40,278 bases of DNA from a bacterium. Its GTDB lineage: Bacteria; Orphanbacterota; Orphanbacteria; Orphanbacterales; Orphanbacteraceae. Numbering within the stretch: position 1 is the first letter of the stretch; the number at the start of each line of letters is the position of its first letter. The notes beneath the pieces are model-generated. The model searched no databases, was not told the origin of the DNA, and saw nothing but the letters and a program-made list of their open reading frames with translations. The stretch spans positions 1 through 40,278 of the forward strand of contig JALGYY010000005.1 in assembly GCA_025782575.1 (NCBI GenBank). Direction: 5' to 3'. Both the position numbers and the translations under genes were made by a program. This document shows, piece after piece, positions 17,472-27,054 of the stretch.

Positions 17472-18854
17472 CTAGTCGGTACGAGAATCCTCCATGTCCA
17501 ACGAATATTTCTGGATTCGGTAGATCAACACATGCCGGGGAATACTGAGATACTGGGCCGTCTTGGACTTGTTTCCGTCGAACATGGCAAGTGCTTTCTT
17601 TATTATTTCGCACTCAAGTTCCCACAGAGGAAGCGAGTGCTCGGGCAGCTCCCGCACGATCTTTGCCAAGTATACATCTTCCGCCTGCAATGGTGCAGAT
17701 TGGATTTCGGGGGGGGCGTCCTTTAGGGTAAGAGCATTGCCATGCCGAAGAAGGATCATACGGTGACATAGATTGGCAAGCTCACGAACATTTCCTCTCC
17801 AGGGAAGGGACATCAGTTTCTTTATCAGAGGCAATTCCGTTCGGATTTTCTCCCCGTCGCCGTATACTTTTACGAAATGTTCCCACAGGGCAGGAATGTC
17901 GTCCCGCCGGCTCCGAAGGGGAGGGATGTGGATTGGAATCACCTTCAGCCGATAATAGAGGTCTTCTCGGAATCTACCTTCTTGAATGGCTTCCTGCAGA
18001 TTAGCATTAGTGGCGGCGACGAAGCGGATATCAACGTTGACGGGCCGTTCGGTCCCCAGCACGTCAACTTCACCGGTTTCCAAAACACGGAGCAATTTCG
18101 TCTGAAGGTCTGGCGGCAATTCGCCGATTTCGTCGAGGAAAAGTGTTCCTCCTGAGGCGCTAATAAACCTGCCTCGCTTGTCACGAATCGCCCCGGTAAA
18201 CGCACCCTTCGCAAAACCAAATAGTTCCGATTCGATCAAATCCCGGGGAATCGCTCCGCAATTGACTACAACGAGGCGCTTTTCCCGTCGCCGGGACATC
18301 TCGTGGAGGCCTCGAGCTACGAGTTCCTTACCCGTCCCGCTCTCTCCGGTGATCAGAACGGTCGCATCCGTAGGACCGATCTGCCTAATTGTGTCGACCA
18401 GCTCCTCCATCGGCTTAGAGGCATAGACCAGCGGAATCTTTCCTTCCCAATCATGGAGCCTTTGCTTGAGGCACCTGTTTTCCTCGCGGATTTTTTCCTG
18501 TTCGAGGGCGTTATGTACGACGATGCGAAGTTCATCCCTGTTGTACGGCTTTGTGAGGTAGTTGAACGCTCCGAGCTTCATCGCTTCCACTGCCCTCTCG
18601 ATCGTTCCAAACGCAGTCAGTACGATAATGGGGATATCGATCCCCTCTTCCCGGATTGCACGGAGCAGGGAGATCCCGTCCATGCGAGGCATCTTTAGAT
18701 CTGTGATCACTAAATTCACGCGCGAACCACGAATGACCTCAAGGGCCTCTTCCCCGTTCGTCGCCTCTAGGACCTTGTATCCTTCAGCTTGCAAAGCGAA
18801 GGAAATAACCCCGCGCAGACTGTTATCGTCATCGACGAGAAGTACGGTATTCAT
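17472..18854 (-). CDS. NtrC-family sigma54-dependent response regulator
   Basis: 460 residues. The receiver domain (1-115) has D8-D10, phospho-site D52, T80 and K102. The AAA+ domain (about 140-380) has Walker A GESGTGKE (170-177), the GAFTGA sigma54 contact loop (217-222), Walker B LFLDEIGEL (about 239-247) and the PPLRSRRDDIPAL segment. A Fis-type helix-turn-helix closes the protein (NKSKTAQYLSIPRHVLIYRI). It should bind upstream sites as a dimer and, once phosphorylated, open sigma54 promoters. A tandem pair of AGAATATTCT palindromes lies 80-110 bp before its start; the same motif precedes the efflux operon and the Met-rich gene. Its sensor kinase is not in the window. A ruined paralog lies at 32703-33297. 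Confidence 0.93.
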   Translation of the reverse strand: MNTVLLVDDDNSLRGVISFALQAEGYKVLEATNGEEALEVIRGSRVNLVITDLKMPRMDGISLLRAIREEGIDIPIIVLTAFGTIERAVEAMKLGAFNYLTKPYNRDELRIVVHNALEQEKIREENRCLKQRLHDWEGKIPLVYASKPMEELVDTIRQIGPTDATVLITGESGTGKELVARGLHEMSRRREKRLVVVNCGAIPRDLIESELFGFAKGAFTGAIRDKRGRFISASGGTLFLDEIGELPPDLQTKLLRVLETGEVDVLGTERPVNVDIRFVAATNANLQEAIQEGRFREDLYYRLKVIPIHIPPLRSRRDDIPALWEHFVKVYGDGEKIRTELPLIKKLMSLPWRGNVRELANLCHRMILLRHGNALTLKDAPPEIQSAPLQAEDVYLAKIVRELPEHSLPLWELECEIIKKALAMFDGNKSKTAQYLSIPRHVLIYRIQKYSLDMEDSRTD

Positions 18855-18931
18855 CCTGTTCTCTCCAGTACGATCCAGGCGCCAACGGATATCGTTGCAA
18901 CCGCAACTTCATTGAGCCGGCACCCGCGCTG

Positions 18932-18964
18932 TAGAATATTCTACGCGCAGGGTAGAATATTCAC
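18932..18964. promoter_or_regulatory. Tandem operator pair upstream of the sigma54 activator gene
   Basis: TAGAATATTCTA (perfect palindrome, 18932-18943) and TAGAATATTCAC (18953-18964), spaced 21 bp centre to centre, two helical turns. A partial third copy (CCAATATTCC) follows at 18964-18973. The position fits autoregulation of the activator. No good sigma54 promoter lies between the sites and the gene; TTGGCGCC-type sequence there breaks the GC of the -12. Confidence 0.7.
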
Positions 18965-18973
18965 CAATATTCC

Positions 18974-19308
18974 TTGTTTCTGCAGAGCAATTGATCCGAT
19001 AGTCAAGGAAAGCAAGAAATATACCGCCACGGGATTTCGCGTGTGGAGATGTTGGGAAGCATGGATTAGGGTGGGTGAGCCCCCTCGCCCGTCTGGGAGA
19101 AGCTTTCGGCGGTTGCAGTATGCTGGAAAGATAAGGATATACCGGAAGTCCTCCCACGCGGATATCTACTGTGTTGTCGCCATGCTCCTACCGAATTATG
19201 GCAATTCGGTCATTCCTGGGAAGTGGTGGATCGGCATAGAGAAACAGTTCAGTCAATTCGATGATTGGCGATTCTTGGTTATAATCCTATGCCGACAATA
19301 TCGACATT
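18974..19308. other. Intergenic region upstream of the activator gene
   Basis: About 335 bp with no gene. It contains a hairpin ACCGAATT-ATGGC-AATTCGGT at 19190-19210, roughly 100 nt past the stop of the minus-strand beta-barrel gene, possibly a processing or termination signal. Confidence 0.35.
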
Positions 19309-20082
19309 CTAGGGTCGCCATGCCAACTGTAGTGCCGCTCCCTCATTGGGACTGACGCTTGTCAATCCCGTGGAGGCGAGAAGAGTCATCGATAGAGTGT
19401 GTGAAATTGGAAACCCGCCACCAAACGAAAGTTCAGCATATCCTGGATCCCCCTCCTGTGAAGAGGAAGACCCGAGCAGGCCGGTGGTCAGGTAGCCGGG
19501 CATCCACGTGGGGCGGTAGCTTACGGTCAGAGCACCCATCGCGAGCCCATTGTAGGTCACATTTTCCGGCTCACCGAGATCCAGATAACCAACCTCGGCA
19601 TGGACCAATGCTCGCCCAAAACCCTGCTGGGCGAGAACTGAAGCGCCCCAGTCAGTTCTCCCCGATCCGAGCACGGAAGGATCGTCTCTTAACGATATCT
19701 TTCCCCTCCCCCGAACCCAAACGGCACTTCTGCTACCGGTCCGCCCGGGCGGTGCTCCCAAGATCCGTCGCCCGAGCGTGGCGTAAAATGAACCCACGCC
19801 CGACCGGGAAGGCGACGCATTCTGGGAAGTACCGGCGTTCCATGACAGGAAGCTCGTTCCTGTACGGAGACTCCACGGCTCTGTTCGGAATCCAACACTG
19901 GTATAGCTGATCCAGTAAGCCCCATCATCCAGCTGTAGCCATCGGATTGTCTGCGAAACCGACGAAATGCGGTTTGCTGCCGCCCCCGCTGGAAAAAGCG
20001 ACGCGGCGAGAATCGCGAGAATCACAGAATAGCCTCTTCCGGCAGAGGCAACACGCCATAGGGCTGGTAATCGGTTTGGCAT
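19309..20082 (-). CDS. Predicted outer-membrane beta-barrel protein
   Basis: 257 residues from ATG 20082; a TTG at 20097, two bases after the previous stop, is an alternative. The N-terminal hydrophobic run (YSVILAILAASLFPAGAAA) is a signal peptide. The body has alternating hydrophobic strands (GAYWISYTSVGFRTEPWSLR, ALVHAEVGYLDL, YAELSFGGGFPISHTLSM) and many Gly/Ser/Tyr, as in small porin-like or MetA-type barrels. I do not recognise a precise family. It follows the Met/His-rich gene in the same transcript, so it may be the outer-membrane part of metal handling; that is inference. Confidence 0.6.
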   Translation of the reverse strand: MPNRLPALWRVASAGRGYSVILAILAASLFPAGAAANRISSVSQTIRWLQLDDGAYWISYTSVGFRTEPWSLRTGTSFLSWNAGTSQNASPSRSGVGSFYATLGRRILGAPPGRTGSRSAVWVRGRGKISLRDDPSVLGSGRTDWGASVLAQQGFGRALVHAEVGYLDLGEPENVTYNGLAMGALTVSYRPTWMPGYLTTGLLGSSSSQEGDPGYAELSFGGGFPISHTLSMTLLASTGLTSVSPNEGAALQLAWRP

Positions 20083-20099
20083 TCTAGGATCTCGCAATC

Positions 20100-20654
20100 C
20101 TAATGACCCATAGCCGAATGATCGGCCTCATTCGTACTCGTTGAGTGTGTGCTTGTCATGGTCCCGATGGAGCCCATTACATTTCGTCCCGCCTCGATCA
20201 TCGCGTTCATGTGCGAAATCAGCTCATTCATCGGGTCGGACATATCATTCATGTCGTGCTCGGGAACCTGGTCAATCCAGCCTTGCAGATGCTCAAGCAT
20301 CTGCTCCATGTGTGGCTCCATGCTCTGCATCTCTTCCGAAATCTCCATCATGGCAGGCATGGAGTGATCTCCATCCATCATCATTTCTTCAGACCAGGAA
20401 GAGGCGATCTGCTCATGAAAACCGTGCATTTCCTCCACCATCTGAGTCATGTGGTCCATCATCATGGACATCTGCTCCATCATTTCTCCGGAATGCATCT
20501 GACCCATATGGTCCATCATGTTACTAGTGCCATGGCCGTCATTATCCATGTGACCGCCGTCGTCTCCACCGTGCTGAGCCCAAACGGGAGCCGCCAGTAT
20601 GACTATGGCGAGAAGTGAGCGGACACCACAACCAATCGGCCTATTCCAATTCAT
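20100..20654 (-). CDS. Met/His-rich periplasmic metal-binding protein
   Basis: 184 residues with a signal peptide (ending APVWA-QHGG) and a mature part packed with Met, His, Asp and Glu: HMDNDGHG, SNMMDHMGQMHSGEMMEQM, EHMEQMLEHLQG-like helices, and DHSAMGH at the C-terminus. Such composition binds Cu(I), Ag(I) or Cu(II) in the periplasm, as in PcoE/SilE or CopK-like proteins, but the sequence is not clearly any of these. GAGGAGG lies before the ATG. It has its own sigma54 promoter (20721-20736) and tandem operator (20791-20820), so it is induced separately from the main efflux operon, perhaps as a high-copy buffer. Confidence 0.75.
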   Translation of the reverse strand: MNWNRPIGCGVRSLLAIVILAAPVWAQHGGDDGGHMDNDGHGTSNMMDHMGQMHSGEMMEQMSMMMDHMTQMVEEMHGFHEQIASSWSEEMMMDGDHSMPAMMEISEEMQSMEPHMEQMLEHLQGWIDQVPEHDMNDMSDPMNELISHMNAMIEAGRNVMGSIGTMTSTHSTSTNEADHSAMGH

Positions 20655-20720
20655 CTTATCGTTCCTCCTCTCGAGGTATATAGCATTTCAAAACCACCTA
20701 GTTCTACGTGGCACGAAGAA

Positions 20721-20736
20721 CGCAAAATCTATGCCA
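20721..20736 (-). promoter_or_regulatory. Sigma54 promoter of the Met/His-rich gene
   Basis: On the minus strand TGGCATAGATTTTGCG, with GG at 20735-20734 and GC at 20723-20722 and exactly 10 bp between. Predicted start near 20711, about 57 nt before the ATG. The operator pair lies 80-110 bp upstream of this start. Confidence 0.75.
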
Positions 20737-20790
20737 CTACGCAACGCCCATAAACTCAGGACCCCCGCCCCTTGGGAATCCGACCAGTGA

Positions 20791-20820
20791 AGAAAATACT
20801 TCGTCGTGCAAGAATATTCT
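20791..20820. promoter_or_regulatory. Tandem operator pair upstream of the Met/His-rich gene
   Basis: AGAATATTCT (20811-20820, perfect core) and AGAAAATACT (20791-20800, 8 of 10), spaced 20 bp. Same arrangement as at 18932 and 32600. Confidence 0.65.
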
Positions 20821-20937
20821 CCAGCATTCTGGGACAGTCGGAGTGAGTAGAGTGGCCAGACTCGCGATCCACATTTCATTCCACAATACCACAGCAACTT
20901 GCCTCGTGTCGTTAGCGGACGAGTCCAATCCAGCTCC

Positions 20938-20966
20938 GATTCCGGAGAACCTGGTTCTCCGGAATC
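20938..20966 (-). terminator. Strong hairpin after the copA operon
   Basis: A perfect inverted repeat GATTCCGGAGAACC / GGTTCTCCGGAATC with one base between (12-14 bp stem), 64-92 nt past the copA stop. No T run follows on the minus strand, so it may stop a polymerase with Rho or protect the 3' end. It separates the large operon from the next promoter. Confidence 0.6.
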
Positions 20967-21029
20967 ATCTTTAGTCCTACGACGATCCGGGGGGAGGCCT
21001 CGACTCTCTCCTGTTCGGGGTCCCTAATT

Positions 21030-23156
21030 TTAGATTTTGGCGCGGCGTAATCGTAGCGAATTCCCAATCACGGAAACCGAGCTGAAGCTCATCGCAGCCG
21101 CTGCGAGGATCGGACTCAAAAGAACTCCGAACAAGGGATACAGAACACCGGCGGCGACAGGCACGCCGAGGGCATTATAAATAAAGGCGAAAAAAAGATT
21201 CTGTTTGATGTTGGCCATTGTCTGTTGACTCAGACGCCGCGCACGGACGATGCCTCGAAGGTCGCCCTTTACAAGCGTAACACCGGCGCTCTCGATGGCA
21301 ACATCGGTTCCGGTGCCCATGGCGATCCCGACGTCGGCCAGCGCCAGAGCGGGCGCATCGTTGATACCGTCGCCTGCCATGGCTACGATGTGGCCCTCTC
21401 GTTTCATCTCCTTGATGATATCAGCCTTGTGCTCGGGGAGAACCCCGGCGACGACGGAATCGATCGCGAGGCGCCTGGCGACGGCATCCGCGGTAGTCTG
21501 ATTGTCTCCGGTCAACATGACGATCCGGAGGTGCTGGCCACGGAGAGCCTGAATTGCCTCAGCCGTGGTGGATTTGATCGGGTCGGCCACACCCAGAATC
21601 CCGGCGAGACTGCCGTCGACCGCAACAAACATGACAGTCTGAGCGTCAGAACGACGGGCCTCTGCGGAGTCGGCAAGCGGTGTCGTATCGATACCCATGT
21701 TGTCCATGAGGCGGATGTTCCCGACAGCCACCGCCCGGCCTTCTACACGGCCACGAACGCCCATTCCGGTGACCGATTCAAAGTCTTCGACCGGTGCCGG
21801 AAAGACATCGCGTTCACTCGCGCCTCGAAGTATCGCGTCGGCAAGCGGATGCTCACTGGTACGCTCAAGACTTGATGCGAGCCGCAGGAGTTCGCTTTCA
21901 GAAGTCGGAGAGACCGGTGTGAGAGTGACCAGTGCCGGCTTCCCCTCGGTAAGTGTGCCGGTCTTGTCGACCACAAGAGTGTCAACTTTGCGAAGCGTCT
22001 CGATCGATTCGGCATTCTTGAAAAGAACTCCCAGTGACGCCGCCTTGCCGGTAGCGACCATGATCGACATGGGAGTGGCAAGGCCGAGAGCACACGGGCA
22101 GGCAATGATGAGAACAGCGACGGCGTTGATGAGGGCATGTGCCATTCGGGGCTCTGGTCCTATGAGGCTCCAGGCTACAAAAGTCGTCGCCGCGATCAGG
22201 ATGACTATGGGGACGAAGTAACCCGCAACGACATCCGCCAGTTTCTGGATCGGCGCGCGGCTTCGCTGAGCTTCAGAGACCATCTTGACGATTCGTGCCA
22301 GAAGCGTTTCCGAGCCGATTCGCTCGGCCCGCATAAGAAGCGTGCCAGTAGTATTAATCGTGGCCCCGATGAGCGGGTCACCACGATTTTTCACCACGGG
22401 GAGGGGCTCTCCGCTGACCATGGACTCGTCCACAGAGCTTCCCCCCTCAATCACAACACCATCTACCGGAATTTTCTCTCCGGGCCGGACACGGAGCTGA
22501 TCGCCGACCTGGACGGCTTCGAGCGGGATGTCATGCTCGGATCCATCTTCTTCGACACGCCGGGCTGATTTGGCCGCGAGGTCCAGGAGGGCCTTGATCG
22601 CCATACCGGTCTGGGACCTGGCGCGGAGCTCCAGAATCTGACCGAGGAGAATAAGCGTGACAATGACGCCGGCGGCTTCGAAATAGACCGCCACCTGCCC
22701 GGAGGGGCCGCGGAAAGATGCCGGAAAGAGACCTGGGAAGATGGTGGCGATGAGACTGTAAAGGTAAGCGACGCCGACACCGAGGCCGATCAACGTGAAC
22801 ATGTTAAGGCTGCGATTTTTCACGGATTGGACGGCGCGTTTGTAGAACGGCCACGCGGACCAGAGGCAGATGGGCGTAGCGAGTGCGAGCTCAAGAATGG
22901 CCCGCCACCGGTGTGAGAGTAAGCGGGAAACAGGTTCGCCGGGTAGGAGATCGCCCATAGCGATAAACATAAGGGGGACGGTGAGAATGGCGGCGAACCA
23001 GAAGCGCTTTGACATGTCGCGAAGTTCGGTATCGTCATCCGGTTCGGCGCTGACGTCACTACGCTCGAGCGCCATCCCGCAGACAGGACAGTTTCCCGGC
23101 CCGCCCTGAACGACTTCAGGGTGCATCGGGCAGGTGTAAGACGCGCCGGCCATCAT
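21030..23156 (-). CDS. copA: Copper-translocating P1B-type ATPase
   Basis: 708 residues from ATG 23156, which overlaps the cusA stop by four bases (ATGA); the frame to 23201 lies inside cusA. A short metal-binding segment opens the protein (YTCPMHPEV...[11 protein letters not shown]) in place of the usual HMA domain. Eight TM segments are expected. Catalytic marks are VSGEPLPV (A-domain), the ion-binding [13 protein letters not shown] in TM6, DKTGTLTEG with the phosphorylated Asp, [19 protein letters not shown] and [10 protein letters not shown]. The last TM has [16 protein letters not shown], the Met-Ser motif of Cu(I) (1B-1) pumps. It exports Cu(I) or Ag(I) to the periplasm, where CusCBA can take over. 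Last gene of the efflux operon. Confidence 0.93.
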   Translation of the reverse strand: MMAGASYTCPMHPEVVQGGPGNCPVCGMALERSDVSAEPDDDTELRDMSKRFWFAAILTVPLMFIAMGDLLPGEPVSRLLSHRWRAILELALATPICLWSAWPFYKRAVQSVKNRSLNMFTLIGLGVGVAYLYSLIATIFPGLFPASFRGPSGQVAVYFEAAGVIVTLILLGQILELRARSQTGMAIKALLDLAAKSARRVEEDGSEHDIPLEAVQVGDQLRVRPGEKIPVDGVVIEGGSSVDESMVSGEPLPVVKNRGDPLIGATINTTGTLLMRAERIGSETLLARIVKMVSEAQRSRAPIQKLADVVAGYFVPIVILIAATTFVAWSLIGPEPRMAHALINAVAVLIIACPCALGLATPMSIMVATGKAASLGVLFKNAESIETLRKVDTLVVDKTGTLTEGKPALVTLTPVSPTSESELLRLASSLERTSEHPLADAILRGASERDVFPAPVEDFESVTGMGVRGRVEGRAVAVGNIRLMDNMGIDTTPLADSAEARRSDAQTVMFVAVDGSLAGILGVADPIKSTTAEAIQALRGQHLRIVMLTGDNQTTADAVARRLAIDSVVAGVLPEHKADIIKEMKREGHIVAMAGDGINDAPALALADVGIAMGTGTDVAIESAGVTLVKGDLRGIVRARRLSQQTMANIKQNLFFAFIYNALGVPVAAGVLYPLFGVLLSPILAAAAMSFSSVSVIGNSLRLRRAKI

Positions 23157-26100
23157 TCCTTCACCGATGTTCCCGGCATGTGACCGAGGGCGAGTTTCCA
23201 TTCCGCTGCCGCGGCATAGAGAATCGGAACCGTGAAAGTAGTCAGTACGACGAATGCCATTCCACCGAACGAAGGGATGGCCATCGGTACCATGATGTCC
23301 GATCCCCGTCCGGTTGAGGTAAGCACCGGAATAAGTGCCAGTATCGTCGTTGCTACCGTCATGAGACAGGGACGAATCCTTCGACGCCCCGCCTCGAGAG
23401 TGGCCGCGCGAATGGCCTTCACGGTCCTGGGAGAGTTCTTTTGAAAAGTCTGGTCCAGGTAGGTTCCCATAATCACGCCGTCGTCAGTGGCAATCCCGAA
23501 CAAGGCCAGAAAGCCGACCCAGACGGCGACACTCAGGTTGAGAGGATGAACCTGGAAGAGTTGCTGCATGGAAGTGCCGAACACACTGAAGTCGAGAAAC
23601 CATGGCTGTCCATAAAGCCAGATCATGACAAAGCCCCCTCCCCAGGCGACGGCAATGCCGGAGAAAATGAGCGCCGTGGTAATAACGGAGTTAAACTGGA
23701 AATATAGGATGAGAAAGACAACGGAGAGCGCGAGCGGAAGAATCACGGACAGCTTCTTCTGGGCGCGAATCTGATTCTCGTAACTTCCCGTAAACGTGTA
23801 GTTCACTCCTGCCGGTACAACGAGGTCGCCGGAAGCGATCCTCTGATCCAGATACGCACCAGCTTGTTCGACGACGTCCACTTCGGCGAAGCCGGGCTTC
23901 TTGTCGAAGATAATATACCCGACAAGAAAAGTATCTTCGCTCTTGATGACCTGGGGGCCACGGACATAACGGATCTCCGCAAGCTGCGCCAGGGGAATCT
24001 GGGTTCCATCCGGTGCAGCGACGAGGATACGCATCAACGAATCCATATTGTCTCGAAGCTCTCTCAGGTAGCGAACCCGGACAGGGTAGCGCTCGCGTCC
24101 TTCCACCGTTCGGGTAATGGGCTTGCCTCCCACGGCGACTTCGATAACGTTCTGGACGGTCCCGAGATGAATGCCGTAGCGTCCGATCGCCTCTCGGTCG
24201 ATGTGGATCTCGAGATACGGTTTTCCGACGATTCGATCCGCAATGACCGCACTGGCTTCAATGGACGGAATGCTCTTGAGCTCGCGTTCGAGTGCGAGCC
24301 CGAAAACTTCGATGGTTTCGAGATCCGGTCCTTTGACTTTGATGCCCATGGGTGCCCGCATGCCGCTTTGAAGCATCACGATACGCGCCGCGATGGGCTG
24401 GAGCCTTGGGGCGCTCGTAGTGCCCGGTATTTTGGCGGCGTCAATGATGGCATCCCAGATATCATCGGTGCCCTGAACACCGGCCCACCTGTCACGTCCG
24501 TCATTGAGGTCCGGGCTTAGTTCCGGTCGCCAGAGGCGGAACGGTTTTCCGCGGTTGTCGGGGACGAGGGACCCGGTTTCGTCCCGCTCGAAAGTTCCGC
24601 GAACCATGTAAGGTTCGCCGTCGGGAGCAGGGATCGGATCGCCGTTCACGTCTCGAAAGAGATCATCCTCCCTGGAACTGTACTTGAAGCGAAGTCGATG
24701 TCCGGACTCATCGTCCAAATACTCTGACTTGTAATTGATCACAGTCTCGATCATCGAGATCGGGGCTGGGTCGAGGGGCGACTCTACACGGCCGATTTTA
24801 CCGACGGCAGTTTCTACTTCAGGAATAGCCTGAATGGCCATGTCCTGTTTGCTTAGGACATCATATGCCTCGCCAATCGACGCGTGAGGCATCGTTGTCG
24901 GCATGAACAGGTACGACCCTTCGTCGAGGGGTGGCATGAATTCCCGGCCGAGTCCTGGAAACGCATGGGCCACAGCGGAGACCGGACTGAACATTCGGAC
25001 CGGCTGAGGCACCCACCCGAATACCGTGTCGAAGCCCAGCCAGACCATTGCACCTATAACAGCGATCAGGGCGGGCACAGAAAGCGCGAGAAGTTTATGT
25101 GCGAGGCCCCACGCCAGGATTCGGCCGTAGGCCCGCTGGAACAGGAGAAGGGCAGTCAGAAGGCCTCCGATGAGGCCGGTCACAAAGATCGTATTTCTGA
25201 CGATTCCCTTATCAGGCCCAAGGGGAAGCCAGTGCGAGGTCAGGTAGAGAAGAACCGAAATGATGGCCACCCAGTTCACATACAACCCCACCTTGAGCCG
25301 TTGGCGTTCCGGGACACGTTTCTCGAGGAGGTGGTAGCCTCCAATGAGGGCAATGATACCGCCTGCCCACCAGCTCACGCCAAGCGCGGTGACGAGGCCG
25401 AGAAGCACGAGAGCGGAATTCAGAAAGATGCGGAGGAGACGGCCTCGAATGCGGCTCGTGAAAAGCATCTGAGCCAATGGCGGAATTACGAGAACCGCAA
25501 CGAGGACAGCGGCGACAATCGCGAATGTCTTCGTAAATGCAAGAGGGCGGAATAGCTTCCCTTCGGGGCCGGTCATGGTAAAGACAGGAAGGAAGCTGAC
25601 TACCGTGGTGGCAACGGCTGTAAGAACGGCGCCACCGACTTCGCTGGCGGCTCGGAAGATGACGTTACTCGGAGGTTCGTCCGGTTCAGCCTCGTCAAGG
25701 TGCTTGAGGATGTTCTCTATTATGACGATTCCCATATCGACCATAGTGCCGATCGCGATCGCGATGCCGGATAGTGCGACAATATTGGCGTCGACGTGGA
25801 AGACACGCATGGCAATAAAGCACATGAGGACAGCAAGGGGGAGAAGCCCTGCGATAAGAATAGAACTTCTGAGATGCATTACCATAACGAGAACCACGAT
25901 AATAGTGACGAGAATTTCTTCGATGAGGGCGGTGTTCAGCGTTCCCAGGGTTTCGTGGATGAGCTCGGTTCGGTCGTAGAAGGGCACGACGGTGACCTGG
26001 CTGACAGTGCCATCGTCCAGAATCTTGGTTGGAAGCCCGGGGCCGATTTCAGCGATCTTCTCCTGCACCGCCTTGATTGTACTCAGTGGGTTTTCGCCGT

Positions 26101-27043
26101 AACGGACAACAACTACCCCACCTACGGCCTCAGCTCCCGCCTTGTCGAGCACGCCGCGGCGAAGTGCGGGTCCAAGAGTCACGCTAGCTACGTTTCGCAC
26201 GAACACGGGCGTGTTCTCGTGAGCTTTGATGACGGAGCTTTCGATATCTTCCAGGCTTTTCACAAAGCCGATGCCGCGGATAATGTACTCCACATTGTTC
26301 AGCTCGATTGTGCGGGCGCCGACGTCGAGGTTGGACATCCGAACGGCTGAGAATACTTCTTCAAGCGTTACGTTGTAGGCGCGCATGGCGTCGGGATCGA
26401 CATCGACCTGGTACTCTTGAACAAAGCCCCCGATCGATGCGACTTCACTTACCCCTTTGGCGGACATCAAGGCGTAGCGAACGTACCAATCCTGAATACT
26501 TCGGAGTTCATGCAAGTCCCAGCCACCGGTAGGGTTCCCCTCAGGGTCTCGTCCTTCCAGTGTGTACCAGAAGATCTGACCGAGGGCGGTAGCGTCCGGG
26601 CCGAGCGCCGGCCGGACACCAGGAGGAAGTGTGTTTGCCGGTAGACTGTTGAGTTTCTCGAGAATACGGGAGCGCGACCAGTAGAACTCGATGTCTTCTT
26701 CAAAGATCACATAGATGCTCGAGAAACCGAACATCGAGAAGCTGCGGATGGTCTTGATTCCCGGGATGCCGAGGAGGGACACTGTCATAGGGTAACTGAT
26801 CTGGTCTTCTACATCCTGGGGTGAGCGCCCTTCCCAGCGAGTGAAGACGATCTGCTGATTCTCGCCGATATCAGGGATGGCATCAACAGGGACCGGATCG
26901 CGAGGAGCACCTCCCAGTTCCCAGTCGAAAGGGGCGACCATAAGTCCCCAGCCGATCGTCATAAAAACGAGGAGGATTACAATGAGCTTCCGCTGCAAGC
27001 AGAATTGAATCAGATAGTCGAGAATGTTTGCAGGCTTGTCCAT
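23153..27043 (-). CDS. cusA: CusA-type heavy-metal RND efflux pump
   Basis: 1296 residues, about 250 more than E. coli CusA. AGGAG precedes the ATG by eight nt. The core matches Cus[54 protein letters not shown] with the proton-relay Asp, [15 protein letters not shown] and [19 protein letters not shown]. Of the three Met ligands I recall for E. coli CusA, those in YLFMPTT and RIVMLQSG are present, but the third is Ile here (RYGIHLGT). Extra sequence lies in the loop after TM6 (about 540-650, with up to four additional hydrophobic segments), in the periplasmic domain (about 800-870) and before TM11. Long CusA forms occur elsewhere. It pumps Cu(I)/Ag(I) through CusB and CusC out of the cell. 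Confidence 0.93.
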   Translation of the reverse strand: MDKPANILDYLIQFCLQRKLIVILLVFMTIGWGLMVAPFDWELGGAPRDPVPVDAIPDIGENQQIVFTRWEGRSPQDVEDQISYPMTVSLLGIPGIKTIRSFSMFGFSSIYVIFEEDIEFYWSRSRILEKLNSLPANTLPPGVRPALGPDATALGQIFWYTLEGRDPEGNPTGGWDLHELRSIQDWYVRYALMSAKGVSEVASIGGFVQEYQVDVDPDAMRAYNVTLEEVFSAVRMSNLDVGARTIELNNVEYIIRGIGFVKSLEDIESSVIKAHENTPVFVRNVASVTLGPALRRGVLDKAGAEAVGGVVVVRYGENPLSTIKAVQEKIAEIGPGLPTKILDDGTVSQVTVVPFYDRTELIHETLGTLNTALIEEILVTIIVVLVMVMHLRSSILIAGLLPLAVLMCFIAMRVFHVDANIVALSGIAIAIGTMVDMGIVIIENILKHLDEAEPDEPPSNVIFRAASEVGGAVLTAVATTVVSFLPVFTMTGPEGKLFRPLAFTKTFAIVAAVLVAVLVIPPLAQMLFTSRIRGRLLRIFLNSALVLLGLVTALGVSWWAGGIIALIGGYHLLEKRVPERQRLKVGLYVNWVAIISVLLYLTSHWLPLGPDKGIVRNTIFVTGLIGGLLTALLLFQRAYGRILAWGLAHKLLALSVPALIAVIGAMVWLGFDTVFGWVPQPVRMFSPVSAVAHAFPGLGREFMPPLDEGSYLFMPTTMPHASIGEAYDVLSKQDMAIQAIPEVETAVGKIGRVESPLDPAPISMIETVINYKSEYLDDESGHRLRFKYSSREDDLFRDVNGDPIPAPDGEPYMVRGTFERDETGSLVPDNRGKPFRLWRPELSPDLNDGRDRWAGVQGTDDIWDAIIDAAKIPGTTSAPRLQPIAARIVMLQSGMRAPMGIKVKGPDLETIEVFGLALERELKSIPSIEASAVIADRIVGKPYLEIHIDREAIGRYGIHLGTVQNVIEVAVGGKPITRTVEGRERYPVRVRYLRELRDNMDSLMRILVAAPDGTQIPLAQLAEIRYVRGPQVIKSEDTFLVGYIIFDKKPGFAEVDVVEQAGAYLDQRIASGDLVVPAGVNYTFTGSYENQIRAQKKLSVILPLALSVVFLILYFQFNSVITTALIFSGIAVAWGGGFVMIWLYGQPWFLDFSVFGTSMQQLFQVHPLNLSVAVWVGFLALFGIATDDGVIMGTYLDQTFQKNSPRTVKAIRAATLEAGRRRIRPCLMTVATTILALIPVLTSTGRGSDIMVPMAIPSFGGMAFVVLTTFTVPILYAAAAEWKLALGHMPGTSVKE

Positions 27044-27054
27044 GGTCGCGGCTC

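Noticed and set aside
20145-20618. His-rich 157-codon plus-strand frame opposite the Met-rich gene
   Set aside because: The His repeats are the reverse complement of Met (CAT/ATG) codons of the real gene; not an independent His-rich protein.
20708-20723. Plus-strand TGGCACGAAGAACGCA resembling a sigma54 promoter
   Set aside because: GG-N10-GC spacing is right but the -12 TT is missing and no plus-strand gene follows; it overlaps the better minus-strand promoter.
24884-25555. Long open frame (223 codons) on the plus strand inside cusA
   Set aside because: Entirely antisense to conserved CusA sequence, highly charged low-complexity translation, no ribosome site; a shadow of GC-rich codon use.
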